A stretch of 64,000 bases of DNA from Petrolisthes cinctipes (taxonomy: Eukaryota > Arthropoda > Malacostraca > Decapoda > Porcellanidae): positions 1,612,001 to 1,676,000 of the forward strand of contig JAWQEG010000710.1 of the NCBI GenBank assembly GCA_033782935.1, read 5' to 3'. The notes under the pieces were generated by a model, which was not told where the DNA came from, ran no database searches, and worked only from the letters and a program-made list of their open reading frames with translations. Position numbers and translations under genes: made by a program. Below are positions 40,001-54,600 of this stretch, piece by piece (positions within the stretch are counted from its first letter, which is position 1; every line of letters starts with the position of its first letter).

Positions 40001-40680
40001 AACGGGTACAGAAGATGCAAGCACATATCGACTTTGGGCACACAAAATATCAATTTTTAGCATGTTTTGGGCCTATATTTTGAAAATACTCTAACACGGA
40101 GTAGGCATGTACAAATCGCTTCTGGGACCCAAAAATATTGAATTTTTGGGTGTTCTAAGCCTGAATTTGGGATATAAACGGGTACAAAAGATGTATGGAC
40201 ATATCGACTTTGGACAACTAAAATATGGATTTTTAGCCTGTTTTAAGCCTATATTTTGAAAATATTCTAGCACTGAGTATGCATGTACAGATTGCTTCTG
40301 GGACCCAAAAATATTGAATTTTGGGGTGTTCTGAGCCTAAATTTGGGATATAAACGGGCACAAAAGATGTATGCACATATCGACTTTGGACACCTAAAAT
40401 ATCGATTTTTATCATATTTTAGGCCTATATTTTGAAAATATTCTAGTACTGAGTAGACATGTACAGATCGCTTCGCGGACCCAAAAATATTGAATTTTTG
40501 GGTGTTTTGAGCCTGCATTTGAGATATAAACGGGTACTGAAGATGCATGCACATATCGACTTTTTGCACCTAAAATATCGATTTTGAGCATGTTTTGGGT
40601 CTGTATCTTGAAAACATTCTAAGAAGGAGTAGGCATGTACAGATCGCTTCTGGGACGCAAAAATATCTAATTTTCGGGTA
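37064..40680 (-). repeat. 3617-bp variant of the 2912-bp HOR, copy C
   Basis: This copy has the 704-bp doubling (about 37860-39270) and also retains the block missing from B. It is therefore one 704-bp block longer than A (3617 against 2912, plus 1 bp). The truncated monomer is at 37575. Confidence 0.82.
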
Positions 40681-43600
40681 TTTTAAGTCTGAATTTGAGA
40701 TATAAACGGGTACAGAAGATGCAAGCACATATCGACTTTGGGCAACCAAAATATCGATTTTTAGCATGTTTTGGGCCTATATTTTGAAAATACTCTAATA
40801 CGGAGTAGGCATGTACAGATCGCTTCTGGGACACAAAAATATCGAATTTTCGGGTGTTTTGAGCCTGAATTTGAGATATAAACGTGTACAGAAGATGCAT
40901 GCACATATCGACATTTTGCACATAAAATATCGATTTTTAGCATGTTTTGGGCCTATATTTTGAAAATACTCTAACACGGAGTAGGCATGTACAGATCGCT
41001 TCTGGGACACAAAAATATCTAATTTTCGGGTGTTTTGAGTCTGAATTTGAGATATAAACGGGTACAGAAGATGCAAGCACATATCGACTTTGGGCACCCA
41101 AAATATCGATTTTGAGCATGTTTTGGGCCTACATTTTGAAAATACTCTAACACGGAGTAGGCATGTACAGATCGCTTCTGGGACACAAAAATATCGAAAT
41201 TATCGATTTTTAGCATGTTTTGAGCCTATATTTTGAAAACATTTTAACAAGGAGTAGGCATGTACAGATCGCTTCTGGGACACAAAAATAAAGAATTTTT
41301 GGGTATTTTGAGCCTGAATTTAAGATATAAACGGGTACAGAAGATGTATTCATATATCGACTTTGGGCACCTAAACTATCGATTTTCAGCATGTTTTGGG
41401 CCTGTATTTTGAAAGTACTCTAACATGGAGTAGGCATGTACAGATCGCTTCTGGGACCCAAAAATATCGAATTTTTGTGTGTTTTGAGCCTGAATTTGAG
41501 ATATAAACGGGTACAGAAGATCCATACACATATTGACTTTGGCAACCTAAAATATCGATTTTGAGCATGTTTTGGGTCTGTATCTTGAAAACATTCTAAG
41601 AAAGAGTAGGCATGTACAGATCGCTTCTGGGACACAAAAATATAGAATTTTCGGGTGTTTTAAGTCTGAATTTGAGATATAAACGGGTACAGAAGATGCA
41701 TGCACATATCGACTTTGGGCAACCAAAATATCAATTTTGAGTATGTTTTGGGGCAATATTTTGAAAATATTATAGTACTGAGTAGGCATGTACAGATAGC
41801 TTCTGGGACCCAAAAATATTGAATTTTCCGTTGTTTTGAGCCTAAATTTGAGATTTAAACGGGTACTGAAGATGCATGCAGACATCGACTGAATGCACGT
41901 AAAATATCAATTTTGAACATGTTTTGGGTCTGTATCTTGAAAACATTCTATCAAGGAGTAGGCATGTACAGATCGCTTCTGGGACTTAAAAATACCGAAT
42001 TTTTGGGTGTTTTGAGCCTGAATATGAGATATAAACGAGTACAGAAGATGCATGCATATATCGACTTTGGGCACCTTAAATATCGATTTTCAGCATGTTT
42101 TGGGCCTGTATTTTGAAAGTACTCTAACACGGAGTAGGCATGTACACATCGCTTCTGGGACCCAAAAATATCGAATTTTTCGGTGTTTTGAGCCTGAATT
42201 TGAGATATAAACGGGTACAGAAGATGCATGCACATATCGACTTTGGGCACACAAAATATCGATTTTTAGCATGTTTTGGGCCCGTATTGTGATAATACTC
42301 TAACAGGGAGTAGGCATGTACAGATTGCTTCTGGGACACAAAAATATCTAATTTTCGGGTGTTTTGAGCCAGGTTTTGAGATATAAACGGGTACAGACGA
42401 TGCATGAACATATAGACTTTGGGCACCTAAAATATCGATTTTTAGCATATTTAGGGCCTGTATTTAAAAAATACTCTAGCACTGAGTAGGCATGTACAGA
42501 TTGCTTCTGGGACCCAAAAATATCGAATTTTCGGTTGTTTTGAGCCTGAATTTAAAATATAAACGGGTACAGAAGATGCATGCACATATCGACTTTGGGC
42601 ACCCAAAATATCAATTTTGAGTATGTTTTGGGCCAATATTTTGAAAATATTCTAGCACTGAGTAGGCATGTACAGATCGCTTCTGGGACCCAAAAATATT
42701 GAATTTTTTGGTGTTTTGAGCCTTCATTTGAGATATAAACGGGTACTGAAGATGCATGCACATATCGACTTTTCCCACCTAAAATATCGATTTTGAGCAT
42801 GTTTTGGGTCTGTATCTTGAAAACATTCTAAGAAGGAGTAGGAATGTAGAGATCGCTTCTGGAACACAAAAATATCTAATTTTCGGGTGTTTTGAGTCTG
42901 CATTTGAGATATAAACGGGTACAGAAGATGCAAGCACATATCGACTTTGGGCACACAAAATATCAATTTTTAGCATGTTTTGGGCCTATATTTTGAAAAT
43001 ACTCTAACACGGAGTAGGCATGTACAAATCGCTTCTTGGACCCAAAAATATTGAATTTTTGGGTGTTCTAAGCCTGAATTTGGGATATAAACGGGTACAA
43101 AAGATGTATGGACATATCGACTTTGGACAACTAAAATATTGATTTTTAGCATGTTTTAAGCCTATATTTTGAAAATATTCTAGCACTGAGTATGCATGTA
43201 CAGATTGCTTCTGGGACCCAAAAATATTGAATTTTGGGGTGTTCTGAGCCTAAATTTGGGATATAAACGGGCACAAAAGATGTATGCACATATCGACTTT
43301 GGACACCTAAAATATCGATTTTTATCATATTTTAGGCCTATATTTTGAAAATATTCTAGTACTGAGTAGACATGTACAGATCGCTTCGCGGACCCAAAAA
43401 TATTGAATTTTTGGGTGTTTTGAGCCTGCATTTGAGATATAAACGGGTACTGAAGATGCATGCACATATCGACTTTTTGCACCTAAAATATCGATTTTGA
43501 GCATGTTTTGGGTCTGTATCTTGAAAACATTCTAAGAAGGAGTAGGCATGTACAGATCGCTTCTGGGACGCAAAAATATCTAATTTTCGGGTATTTTAAG

Positions 43601-43900
43601 TCTGAATTTGAGATATAAACGGGTACAGAAGATGCAAGCACATATCGACTTTGGGCAACCAAAATATCGATTTTTAGCATGTTTTGGGCCTATATTTTGA
43701 AAATACTCTAACACGGAGTAGGCATGTACAGATCGCTTCTGGGACACAAAAATATCGAATTTTCGGGTGTTTTGAGCCTGAATTTGAGATATAAACGGGT
43801 ACAGAAGATGCATGCACATATCGACATTTTGCACATAAAATATCGATTTTTAGCATGTTTTGGGCCTATATTTTGAAAATACTCTAACACGGAGTAGGCA
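40681..43900 (-). repeat. 2913-bp HOR, copy D and start of the next
   Basis: Monomers at 40570, 40761 and 40937 recur at 43483, 43674 and 43850 (offset 2913). The 704-bp block is single, as in copy A. The truncated monomer is at 41192. Similarity to the following partial copy fades near 43900. Confidence 0.82.
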
Positions 43901-44810
43901 TGTACAGATTGCTTCTGGGACCCAAAAATATTGAATTTTCGGGTGTTTTGAGCCTGAATTTGAGATATAAACGGGTACAGAAGATGCAAGCACATATCGA
44001 CTTTGGGCACCCAAAATATCGATTTTGAGCATGTTTTGGGCCTGTATTTTAAAAATACTCTAGCACGAAGTACGCATGTACAGATTGCTTCTGGGACACA
44101 AAAATATCGAATTTTCGGGTGTTTCGAGCCTGAATTTGATATATAAACGGGTACAGAAGGTACATGCACATATCGACTTTGGGTACCAAAAATATCAATT
44201 TTTAGTATGTTTTGGGCCAATATTTTGAAAATATTCTAGCACTGAGTATGCATGTACAGATCGCTTCTGGGACCCAAAAATATTGAATTTTGGGGTGTTC
44301 TGAGCCTGAATTTGGGTTATAAACGGGTACAGAAGATGCAAGCACATATCGACTTTGGGCACCCAAAATATCGATTTTTAGCATGTTTTGGGCCTATATT
44401 TTGAAAATACTCTAACACGAAGTAGGCATGTACAGATCGCTTCTGGGACACAAAAATATCGAATTTTCGGGTGTTTTGAGCCTGAATTTGAGATATAAAC
44501 GGGTACAGAAGATGCAAGCACATATCGACTTTGGGCACCCAAAATATCGATTTTGAGCATGTTTTGGGCCTATATTTTAAAAATACTCTAGCACGAAGTA
44601 GGCATGTACAGATCGCTTCTGGGACACAAAAATATCGAATTTTCGGGTGTTTCGAGCGTGAATTTGATATATAAACGGGTACAGAAAGTACATGCACATA
44701 TCGACTTTGGGTACCAAAAATATCAATTTTTAGTATGTTTTGGGACAATATTTTGAAAATATTCTAGCACTGAGTATGCATGTACAGATCGCTTCTGGGA
44801 CCCAAAAATA
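43857..44810 (-). repeat. 528-bp (3-monomer) higher-order repeat, about two copies
   Basis: A three-monomer unit repeats at an offset of 528 bp (43953 with 44481; 44200 with 44728). Markers are CTAGCACGAAGTA, GGGTACCAAAAATATCAA, and ATTTGATATATAAACGGG. The second copy breaks near 44810. Confidence 0.85.
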
Positions 44811-45808
44811 TCGAATTTTCGGGTGTTTTGAGCCTGAATTTGAGATATAAACGGGTACAGAAGATGCATGCACATATCGACTTTTTGCACCTAAAATATC
44901 GATTTTGAGCATGTTTTGGGTCTATATTTTGAAAACATTCTAGCAAAGAGTAGGCATGTACAGATTGCTTCTGGGACACAAAAATATCTAATTTTCGGGT
45001 GTTTTGAGCCTGAATTTGAGATATAAACGGGTACAGAAGAAACATGCACATATCGACTTTGGGTACCAAAAATATCAATTTTTAGTATGTTTTGGGCCAA
45101 TATTTTGAGAATATTCTAGCACTGAGTATGCATGTACAACTCACTTCTGGGACCCAAAAATATTGAATTTTGGGGTGTTCTGAGTCTGAATTTGAGATAT
45201 AAACGGGTACAGAAGAAACATGCACATATCGACTTTGGGTACCAAAAATATCAATTTTTAGTATGTTTTGGGCCAATATTTTGAAAATATTCTAGGACTG
45301 AGTAGACATGTACAGATCGCTTCGGGGACCCAAAAATATTGAATTTTTGGGTGTTTTGAGCCTGTATTTGAGATATAAACGGGTACAAAAGATGTATGGA
45401 CATATCGACTTTGGACAACTAAAATATGGATTTTTAGCATGTTTTAAGCCTATATTTTGAAAATGTTCTAGCACTGAGTATGCATGTACAGATTGCTTCT
45501 GGGACCCAAAAATATTGAATTTTGGGGTGTTCTAAGCCTGAATTTGGGATATAAACGGGCATAAAAGATGTATGCTCATATCGACTTTGGACACCTAAAA
45601 TATCGATTTTTTTCATATTTTAGGCCTATTCTTTGAAAATATTCTAGCACTGAGTAGACATGTACAGATCGCTTCGCGAACCCAAAAATATTGAATTTTT
45701 GGGTGTTTTGAGCCTGCATTTGGGATATAAACGGGTACTGAAGATGCATGCACAAATCGACTTTTTGCACATAAAATATCGATTTTGAGCATGTTTTGGG
45801 TCTGTATC
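44811..45808 (-). repeat. B-type monomers before the subfamily boundary
   Basis: Includes two adjacent monomers sharing CAGAAGAAACATGCAC at 45034 and 45210 (176 bp apart), then monomers with CAAAAGATGTATGGACATAT and GACAACTAAAATATGG. The segment from about 45.29 kb resembles 59.7-60.2 kb. Confidence 0.72.
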
Positions 45809-47720
45809 TTGAAAACATTCAAACTAGGAGTAGGTATGTACAGATTGCTTCTAGGACCCCAAAATATCGAATTTTCGGGTGTTTGGAGCCTGAATTTGAG
45901 ATATAAACGGGTGCAGAAGACGCATGCACATATCGACTTTTGGGCACCTAGAAGATCGATTTTCAGTATGTTTTGGTCTTGTATTTTGAAAATACTCTAA
46001 CACGGAGTAGGCATGTACAGTTCGCTTCTGGGACCCCAAAATATCGAATTTTCGGGTGTTTGGAGCCTGAATTTGATATATAAACGGGTACAGAAGATGC
46101 ATACACATATCGACTTTGGTCACTTAAAATATAGATTTTTAGCATGTTTTGAGCCTATATTTTGAAAACATTCTAGCACTGAGTAGGCATGTACAGATCG
46201 CTTCTGGGACCCAAAAATATCGAATTTTCGGGTGTTTTGAGCCTGAATTTGAGATATAAACGGGTGAAGAAGATGCATACACATATTGACCTTGGTCACC
46301 TAAAACATCGATTTTCTGCATGTTTTGGGCCTGTATTTTGAAAATACTCTAACACGGAGTAGGCAAGTACAGATTGCTTCTAGGACCCAAAAATACCGAA
46401 TTTTCGGGTGTTTTGAGCCTGAATTTGAGATATAAACAGGTACTGAAGATGCATACACATATCGACTTTTGGGGACCTAAAATATCGATTTTGTGCATGT
46501 TTTGGGTGTGTATCTTGAAAACATTCTAACTAGGAGTAGGCATGTACAGATCGCTTCTATTAAACAAAAATACCGAATTTTCGGGTGTTTTGAGCCTGAA
46601 TTTAAGATATAAACGGGTACAGAAGATGCATGCACATATCGACTTTGGACACTTAAAATATCGATTTTTAGCATGTTTTATGCCTATATTTTGAAAACAT
46701 TCTAGCACTGAGTAGGCATGTACAGATCGCTTCTGGGACACAAAAATATCGAATTTTCGGGTGTTTTGAGGTTGAATTTGAGATATAAACGAGTGTAGAA
46801 GATGCATACACATATTGAATTTGGGCACCTAAAATATCGATTTTCAGCATGTTTTGGGCTTGTGTCTGAGTAGGCATGTACAGATTGCTTCTGGGACCCC
46901 AAAATATCGAATTTTCAGGTGTTTGGAGCCTGAATTTGAGTTATATACGGGTACAGAAGATGCATGCACCTATCGACTTTTGGGCAACAAAAAGATCGAT
47001 TTTCAGTATGTTTTGGGCCTGTATTTTGAAAATACTCTAACACGGAGTAGGCATGTACAGTTCGCTTCTGGGACCCCAAAATATCGAATTTTCGGGTGTT
47101 TTGGGCCTGAATTTGAAATATCGACTTTGGGCACATAAAATATCGATTTTTAGCATGTTTTGCTCCTATATTTTGAAAATATTCTAGCACTAAGTAGGCA
47201 TGTACAGATCATTTCTGGGACCCCATAATATCGAATTTTCGGGTGTTTTGATCCTGAATTCGAGATATAAACGGGTACAGAAGATGCTTGAACATATCGA
47301 CTTTGGACATTTAAAATATCGATTTTTAGCATGTTTTGAGCCTTAATATTGAAAACATTCTAGCACTGAGTAGGCATGTACAGATCGCTTCTGCGACCCA
47401 AAAATATCGAATTTTCGGGTGTTTTGATTTTGAATTTGAGATATAAACGAGTGCAGAAGATGCATGCACATATCGACTTTGGGCCCCATAAAATATTGAT
47501 TTTGAGCATGTTTTGGGTCTGCATCATGAAAACATTCTAACTAGGAGTAGGCATGTAAAGATCGCTTCTAGGACCCAAAAATGCCGAATTTTCGGGTGTT
47601 TTGATCCTGAATTTGAGATATAAACGGGTACCGAAGATGCATGCACATATCGACTTTGGACACTTAAAATATCGATTTTTAGCATGTTTTGAGCCTATAT
47701 TTTGAAAACATTCTAACTAG
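45809..47720 (-). repeat. Return to A-type monomers
   Basis: From the CAAACTAGGAGTAGG at about 45820 the A subfamily markers return: ACTAGGAGTAGG, GGGACCCCAAAATATCG and GTTTGGAGCCTGAATTTG. The change occurs in phase inside a monomer. 46390-47470 recurs at about 51290-52370 (offset 4901/4900), and part of it again at about 54.9-55.7 kb. Confidence 0.8.
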
Positions 47721-49922
47721 GAGTAGGTATGTACAGATCGCTTCTAGGACCCAAAAATATCAAATTTTCGTGTGTTTTGGTCCTGAATTTGAGATATCTA
47801 CTTCGGGCACTTAAAATATCGATTTTTAGCAAGTTTTGGGCCTATATTTTGAGAATATTCTAGCACTAAGTAGGCATGCACAGATCACTTCTGGGACCCC
47901 ACAATATCGAATTTTCGGGTGTTTTGAGCCTGAATTTGAGATATAAACGGGTATGGAAGATTCATGCACATATCGACTTTAGACACTTAAAATATCGATT
48001 TTTAGCATGCTTTGAGCCTATATTTTGAAAACATTCTAGAACTGAGTAGGCATGAACAGAATGCTTCTGGGACACAACAATAGCGAATTTTCGGGTGTTT
48101 TGATGTTGAATTTGAGATATAAACGAGTGCAGAAGATGTTTACACATATTGACTTTGGACACTTAAAATATCGATTTTCAGCATGTTTTGGGCCTGTATC
48201 TGAGTAGGCATGTACAGATCGCTTCTGGGACTCCAAAATATCGAATTTTCGGGTGTTTGGAGTCTGGGTTTGAGATATAAACGGGTACAGAAGATGCATG
48301 CACATATCGACTTTTGGGCACCTAAAAGATCGATTTTCAGTATGTTTTGGGAATTTATTTTGAAAATACTCTAACACGGACTAGGCATGTATACATCGCT
48401 TCTGGGACCCCAAAATATCGAATTTTCGGGTGTTATGGGCCTGAACTTGAAATATCGACTTTGGGCACCTAAAATATCAATTTTTAGCTTGTTTTGGGCC
48501 TATATTTTGAAAATATGTTAGCGCTAAGTAGGCATGTACAGATCACTTCCGGGACCCCAAAATATCGAATTTTCGGGTATTTTGAGCCTTAATTTGAGAT
48601 ATAAATGGGTACAGAAGATGCATGCACATATCGACTTTGGACACTTAAAATATCGATTTTTAGCATGTTTTGAGCCAATATTTTGAATACATTCTAGCAC
48701 TAAGTAGGCATGTACAGATCGGTCTTGGGACCCCAAAATATCGAATTTTTGGGTATTTTGAGACTTAATTTGAGATATAAATGGGTACAGAAGATGCATG
48801 CACATATCGACTTTGGGCACCCAAAAAACCGATTTTTAGCATGTTTTGGACCTGTATCTTAAAAATGGTCTATCACGGAGTAGGCATGTACAGATCGCTT
48901 CTAGGAAACATAAAATATTGAATTTTCGGGTGTTTTGAGCCTGAATTTTAGATTTATAATGGGTACAGAAGATGCATGCACATATCGACTTTGGGCACCC
49001 AAAATATCGATTTTTAGCATGTTTTGGGCCTATATTTTGAAAATATTATAGCACTGAGTAGGCATGTACAGGTCGCTTCTGGGACCCCAAAATATCGAAT
49101 TTTCGGGTGTTTTGAGCCTGAATTTGAGATATAAACAGGTACTGAAGATGCATACACATATCGACTTTTGGGGACCTAAAATATCGATTTTGAGCATGTT
49201 TTGGGTGTGTATCTTGAAAACATTCTAACTAGGAGTAGGCATGTACAGATCGCTTCTATTAAACAAAAATACCGAATTTTCGGGTGTTTTGAGCCTGAAT
49301 TTAAGATATAAACGGGTACAGAAGATGCATGCACATATCGACTTTGGACACTTAAAATATCGATTTTTAGCATGTTTTATGCCTATATTTTGAAAACATT
49401 CTAGCACTGAGTAGGCATGTACAGATCGCTTCTGGGACCCAAAAATATCGAATTTTCGGGTGTTTTGAGGTTGAATTAGGGATATAAACGGGTGCAGAAG
49501 ATGCATACACATATATTGAGTTTGGGCACCTAAAATATCGATTTTCAGCATGTTTTGTGCCTGTATCTGAGTAGGCATGTACAGATCGCTATTGGGACCC
49601 CAAAATATCGAATTTTCGGGTGTTTGGAGCCTGAATTTGAGATATAAACGGGTACAGAAAATGCATGCGCATATCGACTTTAGGGCACCTAAAATATCGA
49701 TTTTCTGTATGTTTTGGGCCTGTATTTTGAAAATACTCTAACACGGAGTAGGCATGTACAGATCGCTTCTGGGACCCAAAAATATCGAATTTTCGGGTGT
49801 TTTGAGTCTGAATTTGAGATATAAACAGGTACTGAAGATGCATGCACATATCGACTTTAGGGCACCTAAAATATATATTTTGAGCATGTTTTGGGCCTGT
49901 ATCTTGAAAACATTCTAACTAG
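47721..49922 (-). repeat. 2202-bp higher-order repeat, copy 1
   Basis: Offset to copy 2 is exactly 2202 bp (47721 with 49923). Shared private variants include GATATCTACTTCGGG, CAACAATAGCGAATTTTCGG, GGACTAGGCATGTATACATC and CAGATCGGTCTTG. Several monomers are shortened by 18 or 29 bp, so the length is below a multiple of 176. Confidence 0.9.
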
Positions 49923-51640
49923 GAGTAGGTATGTACAGATCGCTTCTAGGACCCAAAAATATCAAATTTTCGTGTGTTTTGGTCCTGAATTTGAGATATC
50001 TACTTCGGGCACTTAAAATATCGATTTTTAGCAAGTTTTGGGCCTATATTTTGAGAATATTCTAGCATTAAGTAGGCATGCACAGATCACTTCTGGGACC
50101 CCACAATATCGAATTTTCGGGTGTTTTGAGCCTGAATTTGAGATATAAACGGGTACGGAAGATTCATGCACATATCGACTTTAGACACTTAAAATATCGA
50201 TTTTTAGCATGCTTTGAGCCTATATTTTGAAAACATTCTAGAACTGAGTAGGCATGAACAGAATGCTTCTGGGACACAACAATAGCGAATTTTCGGGTGT
50301 TTTGATGTTGAATTTGAGATATAAACGAGTGCAGAAGATGCTTACACATATTGACTTTGGACACTTAAAATATCGATTTTCAGCATGTTTTGGGCCTGTA
50401 TCTGAGTAGGCATGTACAGATCGCTTCTGGGACTCCAAAATATCGTATTTTCGGGTGTTTGGAGTCTGGGTTTGAGATATAAACGGGTACAGAAGATGCA
50501 TGCACATATCGACTTTTGGGCACCTAAAAGATCGATTTTCAGTATGTTTTGGGAATTTATTTTGAAAATACTCTAACACGGACTAGGCATGTATACATCG
50601 CTTCTGGGACCCCAAAATATCGAATTTTCGGGTGTTATGGGCCTGAACTTGAAATATCGACTTTGGGCACCTAAAATATCAATTTTTAGCTTGTTTTGGG
50701 CCTATATTTTGAAAATATGTTAGCGCTAAGTAGGCATGTACAGATCACTTCCGGGACCCCAAAATATCGAATTTTCGGGTATTTTGAGCCTTAATTTGAG
50801 ATATAAATGGGTACAGAAGATGCATGCACATATCGACTTTGGACACTTAAAATATCGATTTTTAGCATGTTTTGAGCCAATATTTTGAATACATTCTAGC
50901 ACTAAGTAGGCATGTACAGATCGGTCTTGAGACCCCAAAATATCGAATTTTTGGGTATTTTGAGCCTTAATTTGAGATATAAATGGGTACAGAAGATGCA
51001 TGCACATATCGACTTTGGGCACCCAAAAAACCGATTTTTAGCATGTTTTGCACCTGTATCTTAAAAATGCTCTATCACGGAGTAGGCATGTACAGATCGC
51101 TTCTAGGAAACATAAAATATTGAATTTTCGGGTGTTTTGAGCCTGAATTTTAGATTTATAATGGGTACAGAAGATGCATGCACATATCGACTTTGGGCAC
51201 CCAAAATATCGATTTTTAGCATGTTTTGGGCCTATATTTTGAAAATATTATAGCACTGAGTAGGCATGTACAGGTCGCTTCTGGGACCCCAAAATATCGA
51301 ATTTTCGGGGGTTTTGAGCCTGAATTTGAGATATAAACAGGTACTGAAGATGCATACACATATCGACTTTTGGGGACCTAAAATATCGATTTTGAGCATG
51401 TTTTGGGTGTGTATCTTGAAAACATTCTAACTAGGAGTAGGCATGTACAGATCGCTTCTATTAAACAAAAATACCGAATTTTCGGGTGTTTTGAGCCTGA
51501 ATTTAAGATATAAACGGGTACAGAAGATGCATGCACATATCGACTTTGGACACTTAAAATATCGATTTTTAGCATGTTTTATGCCTATATTTTGAAAACA
51601 TTCTAGCACTGAGTAGGCATGTACAGATCGCTTCTGGGAC
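49923..51640 (-). repeat. 2202-bp higher-order repeat, copy 2 (partial)
   Basis: Nearly identical to copy 1. Visible differences are single bases, such as GCACTAAG against GCATTAAG at 47871/50073. The match stops near 51640, where the sequence switches into the 3352-bp unit. Confidence 0.88.
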
Positions 51641-54600
51641 ACAAAAATATCCAATTTTCGGGTGTTTTGAGGTTGAATTTGAGATATAAACGAGTGTAGA
51701 AGATGCATACACATATTGAATTTGGGCACCTAAAATATCGATTTTCAGCAGGTTTTGGGCTTGTGTCTGAGTAGGCATGTACAGATTGCTTCTGGGACCC
51801 CAAAATATCGAATTTTCGGGTGTTTGGAGGCTGAATTTGAGTTATATACGGGTACAGAAGATGCATGCACCTATCGACTTTGGGCACCTAAAATATCGAT
51901 TTTCAGTATGTTTTGGGCCTGTATTTTGAAAATACTCTAACACGGAGTAGGCATGTACAGTTCGCTTCTGGGACCCCAAAATATCGAATTTTCGGGTGTT
52001 TTGGGCCTGAATTTGAAATATCGACTTTGGACACATAAAATATCGATTTTTAGCATGTTTTGCTCCTATATTTTGAAAATCTTCTAGCACTAAGTAGGCA
52101 TGTACAGATCATTTCTGGGACCCCATAATATCGAATTTTCGGGTGTTTTGATCCTGAATTTGAGATATAAACGGGTACAGAAGATGCATGAACATATCGA
52201 CTTTGGACATTTAAAATATCGATTTTTAGCATGTTTTTGAGCCTTAATTTTGAAAACATTCTAGCACTGAGTAGGCATGTACAGATTGGTTCTGCGACCC
52301 AAAAATATCGAATTTTCGGGTGTTTTGATTTTGAATTTGAGATATAAACGAGTGCAAAAGATGCATACACATATTGACTTTGGGCACCTAAAATATCGAT
52401 TTTCAGCATGTTTTGGGCTTGTATCTGAGTAGGCATGTATAGATCACTTCTGGGACCCCAAAATATCGAATTTTCGGGTGTTTGGAGCCTGAATTTGAGA
52501 TATAAACGGGTACAGAAGATTCATGCACATATCGACTTTTGGGCACCTAAAATATCGATTTTGAGCATGTTTTGGGTCTGTATCTTGAAAACATTCTAAC
52601 TAGGACTAGGCATGTACAGATCGCTTCTAGGACCCAAAAATACCGAATTTTCGAGTGTTTTGAGCCTGAATTTGAGATATAAACGGGTACAGAAGATGCA
52701 TGCACATTTCGACTTTGGACACTTAAAATATCGATTTTTAGCATGTTTTGAGCCTATATTTTTAAAACATTCTAGTACTGGGTAGGCATGTACAGATCGC
52801 TTCTGGGACCCAAAAATATCGAATTTTCGGGTGTTTTGAGGTTGAATTTGGGATATAAACGGGTGCAGAAGATGCACACACACATATTGAGTTTGGGCAC
52901 CTAAAATATCGATTTTCAGCATGTTTTGTGCCTGTATATGTGTAGGCTTGTACAGATCGCTTCTGGGACCCCAAAATATCGAATTTTCGGGTGTTTGGAG
53001 CCTTAATTTGAGATATAAACGGGTACAGAAGATGCATGCACATATCGACTTATGGGCACCTAAAAGATCGATTTTCTGTATATTTTTGGCCTGTATTTTG
53101 AAAATACTCTAACACGGAGTAGGCATGTACAGATCGCTTCTGGGACCCAAAAATATCGAATTTTCGGGTGTTATGGGCCTGAACTTGAAATATCGACTTT
53201 GGGCACCTAAAATATCGATTTTTAGCTTGTTTTGGGCCTGTATTTTGAAAATACTCTAACACGGAGTAGGCATGTACAGATCATTTCTGGGACCCCATAA
53301 TATCAAATTTTCGGGTGTTTTGATCCTGAATTTGAGATATAAACGGGTACAGAAGATGCATGCACATATCGACTTTTAACATTTAAAATATCGATTTTTA
53401 GCATGTTTTGAGCCTTAATTTTGAAAACATTCTAACTAGGAGTAGGCATGTACAGATCGCTTCTAGGACCCAAAAATGCCGAATTTTCAGGTGTTTTGAT
53501 CCTGAATTTGAGATATAAACGGGTACAGAAGATGCATGCACATATCGACTTTGGACACTTATAATATCGATCTTTAGCATGTTTTGAGCCTATATTTTGA
53601 AAACATTCTAGCACTGAGTAGGCATGTACAGATCGCTTCTGGTACCCACAAATATCGAATTTTCGGGTGTTTTGAGGATGAATTTGAGATATACACGGGT
53701 GCAGAAGATGCATACTCACATATTGAGTTTGGGCACCTAAAATATCGATTTTCAGCATGTTTTGTTCCTGTATCTGAGTAGGCATGTACAGATCGCTTCT
53801 GGGACCCCAAAATATCGAATTTTCGGGTGTTTGGAGCCTGAATTTGATATATAAACGGGTACAGAAGATGCATACACATATCGACTTTTGGGCACCTAAA
53901 ATATCGATTTTCTGTATGTTTTGGGCCTGTATTTTGAAAATACTCTAACACGGAGTAGGCATGTACAGATCGCTTCTGGGACCCAAAAATATCGAATTTT
54001 CGGGTGTTTTGAGTCTGAATTTGAGATATAAACAGGTACTGAAGATGCATGCACATATCGACTTTTGGGCACCTAAAATATAGATTTTGAGCATGTTTTG
54101 GGTCTGTATCTTGAAAACATTCTAACTAGGACTAGGCATGTACAGATCGCTTCTAGGACCCAAAAATACCGAATTTTCGAGTGTTTTGAGCCTGAATTTG
54201 AGATATAAACGGGTACAGAAGATGCATGCACATATCGACTTTGGACACTTAAAATATCGATTTTTAGCATGTTTTGAGCCTATATTTTTAAAACATTCTA
54301 GTACTGAGTAGGCATGTACAGATCGCTTCTGGGACCCAAAAATATCGAATTTTCGGGTGTTTTGAGGTTGAATTTGAGATATAAACGAGTGCAGAAGATG
54401 CATACACATATTGACATTGGGCACCTAAAATATCGATTTTCAGCAAGTTTTGGACCTGTATCTGAGTAGGCATGTACAGATCGCTTCTGGGACCCCAAAA
54501 TATCGAATTTTCGGGTGTTTGGAGCCTGAATTTGAGATATAAACGGGTACAGAAGATGCATGCATGCAGTATGTTTTGGGCCTGTATTTTGAAAATACTC

